From the NCBI GenBank assembly GCA_902362435.1, contig CABIWW010000019.1, forward strand, positions 1 to 38,429: a stretch of DNA of 38,429 nt. The letters run 5' to 3'. Source of the stretch: Eubacteriaceae bacterium (GTDB lineage: Bacteria > Bacillota > Clostridia > Peptostreptococcales > Anaerovoracaceae). The notes under the pieces are model-generated. The model ran no database searches. It saw only the letters and a list, made by a program, of their open reading frames with translations, and had not been told where the DNA came from. Shown here one piece after another: positions 1 to 7,505 of this stretch. The number at the start of each line of letters is the position of its first letter. Within the stretch, counting starts at the first letter, position 1. The translations under genes and the position numbers were made by a program.

Positions 1-93
1 GATGATAATGCGCTGTGGCAGGCGGCCGCGATGAGCGCGGCAGGCCTGCCGCGCCGCATGACGCACCCCCTGCCGATAAAAAGAGAGCGCTGA
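1..93 (+). CDS. C-terminal end of an upstream gene (partial)
   Basis: The first frame is open from base 1 to a TGA at 91-93, giving about 30 residues, while the other two forward frames stop within the first 35 bases. The tail is basic (ending PIKRER) and too short to identify. In other clostridia hydG is often preceded by hydE or by an aspartase gene, so one of these is plausible, but nothing in the visible residues proves it. Confidence 0.4.
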   Translation, partial: DDNALWQAAAMSAAGLPRRMTHPLPIKRER

Positions 94-181
94 CGCAAGT
101 CAGCGCCACCACTTAAACAAACCCGCGCACCGGTACCCCCGTGCGCGTTCCATAAAACCACAAGCACCCGCGACCTGCGGG
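87..181 (+). other. Three successive GC-rich hairpins ahead of hydG
   Basis: GCGCTGAC/GTCAGCGC (87-94 and 99-106, GCAA loop) overlaps the stop codon of the upstream gene. CGCGCAC/GTGCGCG (124-130 and 141-147) and CCCGC/GCGGG (167-171 and 177-181) follow. None is trailed by a clear T run, so they may be processing or attenuation structures rather than strong terminators. No convincing promoter was seen between 94 and 238, so hydG may be read from upstream. Confidence 0.4.
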
Positions 182-238
182 CTTTACATAAAAAACAACA
201 CTTCAAATAAACCACAAAACCAAAAAGGAGAAATGAAA

Positions 239-1660
239 ATGGCAATTTACAACAGCACCTCAAAAAAAGCCGAGGAATTCATAAACCACGAAAAGATCCT
301 TGAAACGCTTGAATACGCAGAGGCGCACAAAGACGACCTCGAAATGATGAATCAGATCCTCGAAAAAGGCCGAAAATACCAGGGCCTTTCATACAAAGAA
401 GCGATGACGTTGCTCGAATGTGAAGACCCTGCGATCATCCAGCAGATCTTTGCACTCGGCAAAGAGATAAAAGAGCATTTCTACGGCAACAGGATCGTGA
501 TGTTCGCGCCGCTGTACCTTTCCAACTACTGCATCAACAGATGCGTTTACTGTCCGTACCACGGCCAGAACAAGCACATCCCGAGAAAGAAACTCAGCCA
601 GGAGGACATCAGGCAGGAAGTGATCGCGCTGCAGGATATGGGCCACAAGCGACTGGCGATCGAGGCCGGCGAAGACCCGCTCAACAACCCGATAGAATAT
701 ATACTCGAAAGCATCAAGACGATCTACAGCATCAAACACAAAAACGGCGCGATCAGAAGAGTCAACGTGAACATCGCGGCGACTACGGTAGAAGAGTACA
801 AGATGCTCAAAGACGCGGGGATCGGAACGTATATACTTTTCCAGGAGACTTACAACAAGGAATCGTACGAGGCGCTTCATCCGGCAGGGCCGAAGAGCGA
901 CTACGCGTACCACACCGAGGCGATGGACAGAGCCATGGAGGCAGGGATCGACGACGTCGGCTGCGGCGTGCTTTTCGGACTGGAAAACTACAAATATGAC
1001 TTTGTCGGCATGCTGATGCACGCTCATCACCTTGAAAAGACTTACGGCTGCGGTCCGCACACGATCAGCGTTCCGAGGATCAGACCGGCAGACGATATCG
1101 ATCCGGAGACTTTCGACAACGGCGTGCCTGACGATATTTTCAAGAGGATCGTTGCGGTGCTCAGGATCGCGGTGCCTTACACGGGAATGATCATGTCGAC
1201 TCGTGAAAGCGCGAAGACGAGGAGAGAATGTCTCGAGATCGGCATCACGCAGATCAGCGGCGGCAGCAGGACGAGCGTCGGCGGATATGTCGAAGAGGAA
1301 AGAGACGAGGATACGGTACAGTTTGACGTTGACGACAGAAGATCGCTGGCCGAGGTCGTTGACTGGCTGATCGACCTGGGTTACGTGCCGAGCTTCTGCA
1401 CCGCATGCTACAGAGAGGGCAGAACGGGCGACAGATTCATGAGCCTGCTCAAATCGGGACAGATCGCGAACTGCTGTCAGCCGAACGCGCTCATGACGCT
1501 CAAGGAATTCCTGATGGACTACGCGAGCGATGAGACTCACAGGAAGGGCGACGAGATCATCGCGCAGCGACTTGCGACGATCCCGAACGAAAAGGTGCGC
1601 GAGGTCTGTTCGGAGCGACTGAAGGCGATCGAAAACGGCGACAGGGATTTCAGGTTCTAA
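239..1660 (+). CDS. hydG: [FeFe]-hydrogenase maturase HydG (tyrosine lyase)
   Basis: HydG is a radical-SAM enzyme that cleaves tyrosine to make the CO and cyanide ligands of the [FeFe]-hydrogenase H-cluster. The 473-residue length matches the family. The radical-SAM motif CINRCVYC places the cluster cysteines at 98, 102 and 105. The second, C-terminal cluster motif CX2CX22C, diagnostic for HydG over ThiH, is present at Cys387, Cys390 and Cys413. The start at 239 is chosen because AAGGAG (225-230) lies 8 bases upstream; the ATG at 233 would be only 2 bases away. hydF follows about 100 bases downstream on the same strand, so the two are probably co-transcribed. Confidence 0.96.
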   Translation: MAIYNSTSKKAEEFINHEKILETLEYAEAHKDDLEMMNQILEKGRKYQGLSYKEAMTLLECEDPAIIQQIFALGKEIKEHFYGNRIVMFAPLYLSNYCINRCVYCPYHGQNKHIPRKKLSQEDIRQEVIALQDMGHKRLAIEAGEDPLNNPIEYILESIKTIYSIKHKNGAIRRVNVNIAATTVEEYKMLKDAGIGTYILFQETYNKESYEALHPAGPKSDYAYHTEAMDRAMEAGIDDVGCGVLFGLENYKYDFVGMLMHAHHLEKTYGCGPHTISVPRIRPADDIDPETFDNGVPDDIFKRIVAVLRIAVPYTGMIMSTRESAKTRRECLEIGITQISGGSRTSVGGYVEEERDEDTVQFDVDDRRSLAEVVDWLIDLGYVPSFCTACYREGRTGDRFMSLLKSGQIANCCQPNALMTLKEFLMDYASDETHRKGDEIIAQRLATIPNEKVREVCSERLKAIENGDRDFRF

Positions 1661-1760
1661 AGGCTTTGTGAGGAGCGCCGCGCCATTCCTGCGCGGCCTG
1701 CGGCAACATCACAACTACGACAACACCGAAATACCGACCCCAATGCAAAAGGAGAAAATG

Positions 1761-3212
1761 ATGAGTTTGAATGACACACCGAGAGCCGGCAGGCTCCACA
1801 TAGGGATATACGGCCGGCGCAACGCCGGCAAATCGTCGCTGATAAACGCGCTGACCGGACAGGACATCGCGCTCGTCTCAGACGCGCCGGGAACGACGAC
1901 CGACCCGATATACAAATCAATGGAGCTGCACCCGGTAGGGCCGGTGGTTTTCATCGACACGGCCGGATTCGATGACGAAGGGACCCTCGGCCGGCTGCGC
2001 GTCGAGCGAACGGCAGGCGTAGTTGACAAGACCGACGTCGGCATCATAGTGATAGATAATGAGGCTTTGGAAAAGGCTGCAGCGTCATCTGCGGCTGCGC
2101 CCGCTGACGCAGTGCTCGCCGAGGAAAAGCTGTGGGCGGAAAAGCTCGCCGAAAAAAACGTGCCTCTGATCTTCGTGCTCAACAAGTGCGATGAGATGCA
2201 GGCGCCGGGCGAGTCCGGCGCTCTGACCGAAAGCTGCGGATCACAGCCTGCCGGAAGTCACGGATCGCATTCGGCGGAAGCGGCAGGAACATCTGCCAAC
2301 GTAGATGCGGTGGTCACAACTGCATCCGGACAACCGACAGCACTGGCTGCCGACACTGCGGCATCGGTCAGCGCTGATCCGCAGGGTGATGGCCGTGCTG
2401 CGACCGCGACCGCCGCCGCAGCCATCGCTGAACTTGCCGGTAAATGGCCGGTGATAAAAGTCAGCGCTTTACATAAGACCGGCATCGAAGAGCTGCGCCA
2501 GGCGATCGAGCAGTCTGTGCCGGAAGATTTCCTGCGGGAAAAGATCCTCGGAGACATGGTCGAAGAGGGAGGGCTCGTGCTGCTGGTGATGCCGCAGGAC
2601 ATCCAGGCGCCGAAAGGCAGGCTGATACTGCCGCAGGTCCAGACTCTGCGCGAGCTGCTCGACAGAAAATGCACGGCAGTCGCAACGACCGCAGACGGGT
2701 TCGAACGCGCACTTTCCGCACTGAACCGTGTACCGGATCTGATAATTACCGACTCACAGTGCTTCGGACAGGTGTATGAGAAGAAGCCTGCGGAAAGTGC
2801 ACTCACATCTTTTTCCGTACTGTTCGCAGCGTACAAAGGTGATATCGACAAATTTGTTTCAGGAGCATCGCTGTTAAACGATATGACTGAAAATTCAAGG
2901 GTTTTGATAGCTGAAGCCTGCACGCACGTGCCGCTCAGCGAGGACATCGGGCGCGAAAAAATACCGAATCTCCTGCGAAAGAAATTCGGTAAAGGTATCG
3001 AAGTCGTCAATGTGTGCGGCAATGATTTTCCGAGCGTCGAGGAACTGAAAGGGTTCGATCTGGTTATCCACTGCGGCGCGTGCATGTTCAACCGCAAGCA
3101 TGTGATGAGCAGGATCGCGGCGGCCGAAGCTGCCGGAGTGCCGATCACGAATTACGGAGTCGTGCTCGCAAAGCTAACCGGCATCCTGGACAAGATCGAG
3201 CTGCCGGGCTGA
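1761..3212 (+). CDS. hydF: [FeFe]-hydrogenase maturase HydF (GTPase/scaffold)
   Basis: HydF is the GTPase scaffold that receives the di-iron precursor built by HydE/HydG and loads the hydrogenase. Visible motifs: P-loop GRRNAGKS at residues 18-25, DTAG (G3), NKCD (G4) near 141 and SAL (G5) near 235. The HydF cluster ligands are CTH (Cys387, His389) and CGAC (Cys438, Cys441), with the expected spacing. At 483 residues it is longer than the usual roughly 400. The excess is a low-complexity Ala/Ser/Gly/Thr-rich stretch of about 80 residues between G4 and G5, plus a smaller Ala-rich piece before G4. The start at 1761 has AAAGGAG (1748-1754) at 6 bases; an open frame continues upstream but has no better ribosome site. 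Confidence 0.94.
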   Translation: MSLNDTPRAGRLHIGIYGRRNAGKSSLINALTGQDIALVSDAPGTTTDPIYKSMELHPVGPVVFIDTAGFDDEGTLGRLRVERTAGVVDKTDVGIIVIDNEALEKAAASSAAAPADAVLAEEKLWAEKLAEKNVPLIFVLNKCDEMQAPGESGALTESCGSQPAGSHGSHSAEAAGTSANVDAVVTTASGQPTALAADTAASVSADPQGDGRAATATAAAAIAELAGKWPVIKVSALHKTGIEELRQAIEQSVPEDFLREKILGDMVEEGGLVLLVMPQDIQAPKGRLILPQVQTLRELLDRKCTAVATTADGFERALSALNRVPDLIITDSQCFGQVYEKKPAESALTSFSVLFAAYKGDIDKFVSGASLLNDMTENSRVLIAEACTHVPLSEDIGREKIPNLLRKKFGKGIEVVNVCGNDFPSVEELKGFDLVIHCGACMFNRKHVMSRIAAAEAAGVPITNYGVVLAKLTGILDKIELPG

Positions 3213-3295
3213 CAACGGTCGGGTCGCGCGGAGCCGGGATTGGCCGACGAAAGAGATAAAAGAGATGAAAGGCGCGGTGCCGCCAAAGTGTGAAA

Positions 3296-4099
3296 TCACA
3301 CGGGCAGGAGGAAGAACTCTCTGATGAGTTTGAGCTCCTGCTCTTTTGATGTGATCTTTTCGATTATCTCCTCTTCGCCGCCGTTTTCAGTCAGAAAAGC
3401 TCCGGAGCGGATCGCGTAAAACCGCCCGTCCCTGTGGACCGAGACTTTCGTGGCTTTGTTGATGCGTGAGTCCGGGTGGTTTGCAGCAAAGAAAGTCGGT
3501 GCGACGAAGTCGAGGTCGATCTGCGGCTCCTCGGTGAATCCGAGCTTCCTGCGCCAGCCGAGGTTAGGACGGTGCTGCCACATCAGCCATCCCCAGAAAT
3601 CATCGCGGGCGAGCTTGTACTCGCATTCACCGTCGTACTGGACTAGGTCAGCCTCGAGTTGCAGCGGTATCCTGTGATGATCGAAATTGAAACCCACGTC
3701 GCTCAGAAAAGTGCCGTTTTGCATATGGACGCCGATTATCCGGTGGCTGCGCATCTGGACCGGCGCCGTCGATGCGATGATGCGCGCGCTGTAACTCGTG
3801 ACGTCGAATCCGAGCGACTCCAGCAGCCAGTTGTAAAGCGTGTTCAGTTCGGAGCAGACGCCGCCGCGGCGGCAGGTGATGATCTTGTGGAAAAGGTCGC
3901 TGCGGTCGAGCGAGATCGGTTTGCCCGCCATGATATCGAGATTTTCGAACGGGATGTGGGAAATGTGCTGCGCCTGCAGGTGCGTCAGGTATCCGAGATT
4001 GAGACCGGTGCCGTCCGGCCATCTGGCTTCGATCCTCTGCAGATATTCGGCGATCTGCGCTTTGGACATCGGCGTGTTTTGTATATTATCAAATGACAT
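3296..4099 (-). CDS. Arylamine N-acetyltransferase
   Basis: A 267-residue arylamine N-acetyltransferase, which moves an acetyl group from acetyl-CoA to arylamines or arylhydrazines; the natural substrate in anaerobes is unknown. The family's Cys-His-Asp triad is visible: Cys82 in RRGGVCSELN, His119 in RSHRI and Asp134 in LSDVGF. The frame is open for another 55 codons upstream. The ATG at 4099 is preferred because AGAGAGG lies 8 bases before it and a good promoter (4149-4177) lies just outside, so the longer version would not be fully transcribed. It is divergent from rpmE. Downstream, hydF converges on it. Confidence 0.9.
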   Translation of the reverse strand: MSFDNIQNTPMSKAQIAEYLQRIEARWPDGTGLNLGYLTHLQAQHISHIPFENLDIMAGKPISLDRSDLFHKIITCRRGGVCSELNTLYNWLLESLGFDVTSYSARIIASTAPVQMRSHRIIGVHMQNGTFLSDVGFNFDHHRIPLQLEADLVQYDGECEYKLARDDFWGWLMWQHRPNLGWRRKLGFTEEPQIDLDFVAPTFFAANHPDSRINKATKVSVHRDGRFYAIRSGAFLTENGGEEEIIEKITSKEQELKLIREFFLLPV

Positions 4100-4148
4100 T
4101 TTTGTAACCTCTCTCGCATCGCAAAATATATATCGTATCGTAAAATTA

Positions 4149-4177
4149 ATTATAGCGAAAAAGCTTGTATTTCTCAA
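4149..4177 (-). promoter_or_regulatory. Promoter of the N-acetyltransferase gene
   Basis: On the minus strand TTGAGA (4177-4172) and TATAAT (4154-4149) are separated by 17 bases. The predicted start site lies about 40 bases before the ATG at 4099. Confidence 0.7.
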
Positions 4178-4193
4178 GGCTGTGTGGTATGCT
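4165..4193 (+). promoter_or_regulatory. Promoter of rpmE
   Basis: TTGTAT (4165-4170) and TATGCT (4188-4193, with TG just upstream) are 17 bases apart. The -35 region overlaps the divergent N-acetyltransferase promoter, so the two promoters may exclude each other. Confidence 0.55.
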
Positions 4194-4262
4194 GTAAAGG
4201 CTGTTAAACTAACAGTAATTATGCAAAGGTGGAAAACCTGAGCAGGAAAGAGGTGATTTAGC

Positions 4263-4463
4263 ATGAAAAAAGGAATCCATCCTGACTACAAGGAATGTAA
4301 AGTAACTTGCGCATGCGGTAACACATTTATGACAAAGTCCATCAATGAAGAAATCAGAACGGACATTTGCTCAGCGTGCCATCCATTCTTTACAGGTCAG
4401 CAGAAATTCGCTCACAGAGGCGGACGTGTTGAAAAATTCAAGAACAAGTACCACTTGGATTAA
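4263..4463 (+). CDS. rpmE: 50S ribosomal protein L31, zinc-binding type
   Basis: The 66-residue protein matches L31 from end to end: the start MKKGIHPDY, the central CACGNTF, and [10 protein letters not shown], followed by the basic [12 protein letters not shown] tail. Zinc ligands are Cys16, Cys18, Cys36 and Cys39, so this is the zinc-containing (C+) form rather than the zinc-free paralogue made under zinc starvation. AAAGAGGTG upstream is a good ribosome-binding site. It stands alone between its own promoter and a long terminator hairpin. It acts in the large ribosomal subunit, at the contact with the small subunit. Confidence 0.97.
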   Translation: MKKGIHPDYKECKVTCACGNTFMTKSINEEIRTDICSACHPFFTGQQKFAHRGGRVEKFKNKYHLD

Positions 4464-4476
4464 TCAGGAAAACCAC

Positions 4477-4548
4477 AATAACCACCTTACAAGTGATATG
4501 TCTTCAACGCTTCAAACAGCATGACATGTCAGTTGAAAGGTGGTTATT
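4477..4548 (+). terminator. Terminator after rpmE
   Basis: A long hairpin: AATAACCACCTT (4477-4488) pairs with AAGGTGGTTATT (4537-4548). An inner TTCAAC/GTTGAA pair extends the structure, and it is followed by TTTTAT. Confidence 0.75.
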
Positions 4549-4868
4549 TTTATGTTGAGATTCGCTTCATTTTTATCTGATTAGGTACGGCCCTTGATGA
4601 TTCTTTAGACAATCCTGTTTCATTATGGTCAATAGCAGTTCTTATTGTGGGATCAGTAAAACCATGTACTCTCTCTGGCCCCTGCACATTAATTGATAAA
4701 AAATAATGTGTGATTGTCAGAAGAACTGCGAGGCTTTAGTTCTGGAATTTTCTCCTGTTAGCTTTATAGAGGATCCGGAGTATCCAATGATAAATGTCTT
4801 TTTATAGGCTTGATATATGATATAATCAGGTATCGTAGGGGAGTCTTAACAGCAGAAGAGGAAGAATT
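4549..4868 (+). promoter_or_regulatory. AT-rich intergenic region with an extended -10 promoter
   Basis: This 320-base stretch holds no supported gene. An extended -10 element, TGATATAAT (TATAAT at 4821-4826), lies about 45 bases ahead of the next gene, and AGAAGAGGAAG gives its ribosome-binding site. No good -35 was seen. Base composition is more AT-rich than the flanking operons. Confidence 0.5.
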
Positions 4869-5543
4869 ATGAAGAAGTGTATTAATTGTGGAGCCAAAAC
4901 AAGCGGTAATTTTTGTTCGAATTGTGGAATGGAAGTGCCTGATTTTTATGAGAAAGCAAACAGGGCAGGAGCAGGGAAAAAATCAAGCCGAGTCATTATT
5001 GCGATCGTTTCTGTAATTGTGGTGATGGCTATAGCTACAGGCATTGCTGTCTGCCTTACTGCATATAAGCAGATGATTGAAAATCAGTATGCAGATAATC
5101 TCGACAGTTTCATGGTGGAAGTCACATCTGGCGCAGTCGAAGCAGAAACACAGGGAAATCTGGTGGCAGCGGTCTGGTATGATGCGATCTGGGGGAATAC
5201 GTCAGAAGAAGATACATATAAGTATGTAGCAGGGGCGGCTGATTTTGATGAAGCATTGGAGAACCTGTACCTTGACGAGGATTTTCAGGCGAAGTCAGCA
5301 ACGCTGAATGACAAACGCAATGCGGCATATGAATTGATGCTGGAATTACAGGAACCGCCTGATAAATATAAAGCCTGTTACGATCTTGCGCTGGAGCTGT
5401 ACAGTCAGTACAGTATGCTCATCGATCTGGTCACGTACCCGACGGGGTCATACAACAGTTACTCAGAGAAATTTGAAGAGCTGGATACTCAAGTCGCAGA
5501 GCTCTGCGGCAAATTGAATACGATGATACCCGTTGTATATTAG
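4869..5543 (+). CDS. Zinc-ribbon, single-pass membrane protein of unknown function
   Basis: A 224-residue protein. It opens with a zinc ribbon of two CxxC knuckles (CINC at residues 4-7 and CSNC at 16-19). A basic stretch follows, then a hydrophobic segment at about residues 42-66 that should cross the membrane once. The remaining 155 residues are hydrophilic, acidic and mostly helix-forming, and should lie outside the cell. This layout is common in Firmicutes membrane proteins of unknown role, and I do not recognise the outer domain. Codon choice is more AT-rich than in the neighbouring operons, which hints at separate acquisition. It has its own promoter and is followed directly by the first 256-bp hairpin array. 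Confidence 0.75.
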   Translation: MKKCINCGAKTSGNFCSNCGMEVPDFYEKANRAGAGKKSSRVIIAIVSVIVVMAIATGIAVCLTAYKQMIENQYADNLDSFMVEVTSGAVEAETQGNLVAAVWYDAIWGNTSEEDTYKYVAGAADFDEALENLYLDEDFQAKSATLNDKRNAAYELMLELQEPPDKYKACYDLALELYSQYSMLIDLVTYPTGSYNSYSEKFEELDTQVAELCGKLNTMIPVVY

Positions 5544-5573
5544 AAAGAGCGATACAAAGTCATTTGCGAGTTT

Positions 5574-5829
5574 TACCAAGAACCCGTTTTTACACTCGAT
5601 GATTTGGCATTTTTCCTTAAAAATCAAGGGTTTCCGGAGCGGCAAATACCAAGGATGAAATCTGTGGAGGGCATTCTTGGTATTTTTTCTTATGTAAAAG
5701 CGCAGTTTTCCCTGATGAATTACCAATATGGAACGTCCGGGTCTTGTGTTTTGGTAATCGGCTTCGCCGAGAGGTCCTGTTTTTAAAGGAAAATGCTAAA
5801 AAGTCGCTGCAGCAAACCGATTTCTGGTA
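5574..5829. repeat. 256-bp four-hairpin array, copy A
   Basis: Four inverted repeats, each spanning 36 bases, with left boxes at 5574, 5647, 5721 and 5794 and right boxes at 5604, 5677, 5751 and 5824. Consensus is TACCAA-N24-TTGGTA. Deviating boxes are TTGGCA (5604), TGCTAA (5794) and CTGGTA (5824); the other five are exact. Unit spacing is 73, 74 and 73 bases, identical to copies B and C. The second unit has an extended stem (AAATACCAAG/CTTGGTATTT). It begins 30 bases after the stop of the zinc-ribbon gene. This is the most degenerate of the three copies. Confidence 0.85.
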
Positions 5830-5978
5830 TCCTGATTAAATAGCTGTAACTTGACTAAGAGAGCGCAGCTTCCACACATTTTCGCACACTCGCCCGACCT
5901 CCCACAAAAGCGCTGATATTCACGCGTTTTACACGTTTTCTTGTCAATTAACATATATCAATTTCCTCTTTTTTGTGG

Positions 5979-6171
5979 TATATTAATAAAGTGTAATATT
6001 TTTGAAGTGCCGGCAGTGGCGAGCGGGGTCGCCATGATCAGGAAACGGCGCCGGAAGATATTCTCAGCGGGGAACTTTAATTTCGAAAAAATTTCGGAGA
6101 AAATCCGAAATTTGAAATCAAAACTGAAAACTGTATTCACTGTATAAATAAACAATCAAAGAGGGAATAAA
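5979..6171 (+). promoter_or_regulatory. Promoter and structured 5' leader of the paaK-ior operon
   Basis: An extended -10, TGGTATATT (TATATT 5979-5984), starts a leader of about 180 bases. It contains CCGGC (6010-6014) pairing with GCCGG (6050-6054) around an inner hairpin TGGCGA-GCGGGG-TCGCCA (6017-6034). The word AGCGGGG recurs at 6066-6072. Further on is a 10-bp hairpin AAATTTCGGA-GAAAA-TCCGAAATTT (6089-6113). Such a long, folded leader suggests RNA-level control of the operon. I could not match it to a known riboswitch or T-box. Confidence 0.45.
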
Positions 6172-7482
6172 ATGGAACACAAAATTTGGAACAGAGAGAT
6201 GGAGTGTGCGGACAGGGAGACCAAGAACGCCATCCAGCTCGATCGATTGAAGAAAACGGTGGAGACCTGCTACAACAAGGTGCCCTTTTACAAGAAAAAG
6301 TTCGATGAGATCGGCCTGAGACCGGAGCATATCAAGACTCTGGCTGATGTGAAACACATCCCGTTCACGACGGCGGAAGATCTCAGAAACAATTATCCCT
6401 TTGGGCTCTTTGCAGTGCCGAAGAGAGACGTAGTCAGGATCCACGGTTCATCGGGAACCACAGGCAAGCCAAAGATCGTAGGCTATACGAAAAATGACCT
6501 GGAAAACTGGTCGGAGATCATGGCACGAGTGATCTGCGCGGCAGGCGGAACAGCTGACGATATAGTGCAGATCGCATTCGGATACGGGCTGTTCACCGGA
6601 GGATTCGGACTCCACTACGGTATGGAAAAGATAGGCGCGATGGTCGTACCGCTTTCGAGCGGCAACACGGACAGACAGATCATGCTCATGCAGGATTTCC
6701 AGAGCACGATACTGATCGCGACACCGTCATATGCGCTTTACCTTGCAGATGAAATAGAGAAAAAAGGCATAGACAAAGACAGCATCAAACTCAGGCTGGC
6801 GCTTTTCGGAGGCGAAGGACACACTGAGGAGATGCGTGCGAAGATAGAAAAGCAGCTCGGCATACTGGCTACAGAAAACTACGGGCTTTCGGAAATCGGC
6901 GGACCGGGATATTCCGGCGAATGCTATCTGAAGCGCGGACTGCATATCGCAGAAGACCAGTTCATCTCGGAGATCATAGATCCGGATACGCTGGAGCCGC
7001 TGCCGATAGGCGACCAGGGAGAGCTTGTAGTCACTACCCTGACAAAAGAGGCCTTCCCGATGCTCAGATACAGGACGAGAGACATCACATGGCTCAACGA
7101 CGAGCCTTGCGAATGCGGCAGGACATCCATGAGGATGCACAAGGTACAGGGCAGAACAGACGACATGATGGTAATCAGAGGAGTAAACGTATTCCCTTCA
7201 CAGATAGAGTCAGTTATCATGGCGATGAACGAGATCGAACCGTTCTACGAGATCATCGTCACTACAGAAGACTATCTGGACAGGATCGAGGTGCGCGTGG
7301 AATTCTCAGACGCATCGCTTCTTGACGATTACAACAAGCTTGAACAGCTCAGGGCGAAGATAAGACACAACATAAAATCCGTTCTCAACATCGACGCCAA
7401 GATAACTCTCGTGACACCGGGCACACTTCCTAGATACGAGGGCAAAGGAAAGAAAGTCATAGACAAGAGAACACACAAATAA
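6172..7482 (+). CDS. paaK: Phenylacetate-CoA ligase family enzyme (first copy)
   Basis: This 436-residue adenylate-forming enzyme belongs to the PaaK family, which interconverts an arylacetate, ATP and CoA with arylacetyl-CoA, AMP and diphosphate. The ATP-binding loop SSGTTGKP is at residues 93-100. Also visible are YGLSEIGGPG, the YRTRD motif and a CECGR zinc-knuckle-like segment typical of PaaK. The C-terminal domain carries the GRTDDMMVIRGVNVFPSQIE hinge. It heads a run of five same-strand genes with iorAB. In amino-acid fermenters the reaction may run towards free acid and ATP from the arylacetyl-CoA made by IorAB, or may activate imported aromatic acids. Confidence 0.9.
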   Translation: MEHKIWNREMECADRETKNAIQLDRLKKTVETCYNKVPFYKKKFDEIGLRPEHIKTLADVKHIPFTTAEDLRNNYPFGLFAVPKRDVVRIHGSSGTTGKPKIVGYTKNDLENWSEIMARVICAAGGTADDIVQIAFGYGLFTGGFGLHYGMEKIGAMVVPLSSGNTDRQIMLMQDFQSTILIATPSYALYLADEIEKKGIDKDSIKLRLALFGGEGHTEEMRAKIEKQLGILATENYGLSEIGGPGYSGECYLKRGLHIAEDQFISEIIDPDTLEPLPIGDQGELVVTTLTKEAFPMLRYRTRDITWLNDEPCECGRTSMRMHKVQGRTDDMMVIRGVNVFPSQIESVIMAMNEIEPFYEIIVTTEDYLDRIEVRVEFSDASLLDDYNKLEQLRAKIRHNIKSVLNIDAKITLVTPGTLPRYEGKGKKVIDKRTHK

Positions 7483-7505
7483 ACAGAAAGGCAGACGATA
7501 CAGAT

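Noticed and set aside
389..1540. A 383-codon open frame antisense to hydG
   Set aside because: It lies fully within hydG, lacks any recognisable domain and is a by-product of the codon bias of the real gene.
3213..3295. Small gene between hydF and the N-acetyltransferase
   Set aside because: No frame of useful length with a ribosome site; it is simply the gap between convergent genes.
4590..4705. A 38-codon frame with a hydrophobic stretch, possibly a transporter remnant
   Set aside because: There is no start codon and no clear similarity, and it is short enough to be chance in AT-rich DNA.
5985..6060. c-di-GMP-I riboswitch in the paaK leader
   Set aside because: Only a GCGGGG loop resembles it; the conserved CACGCACAGGGCAAACC half is absent.
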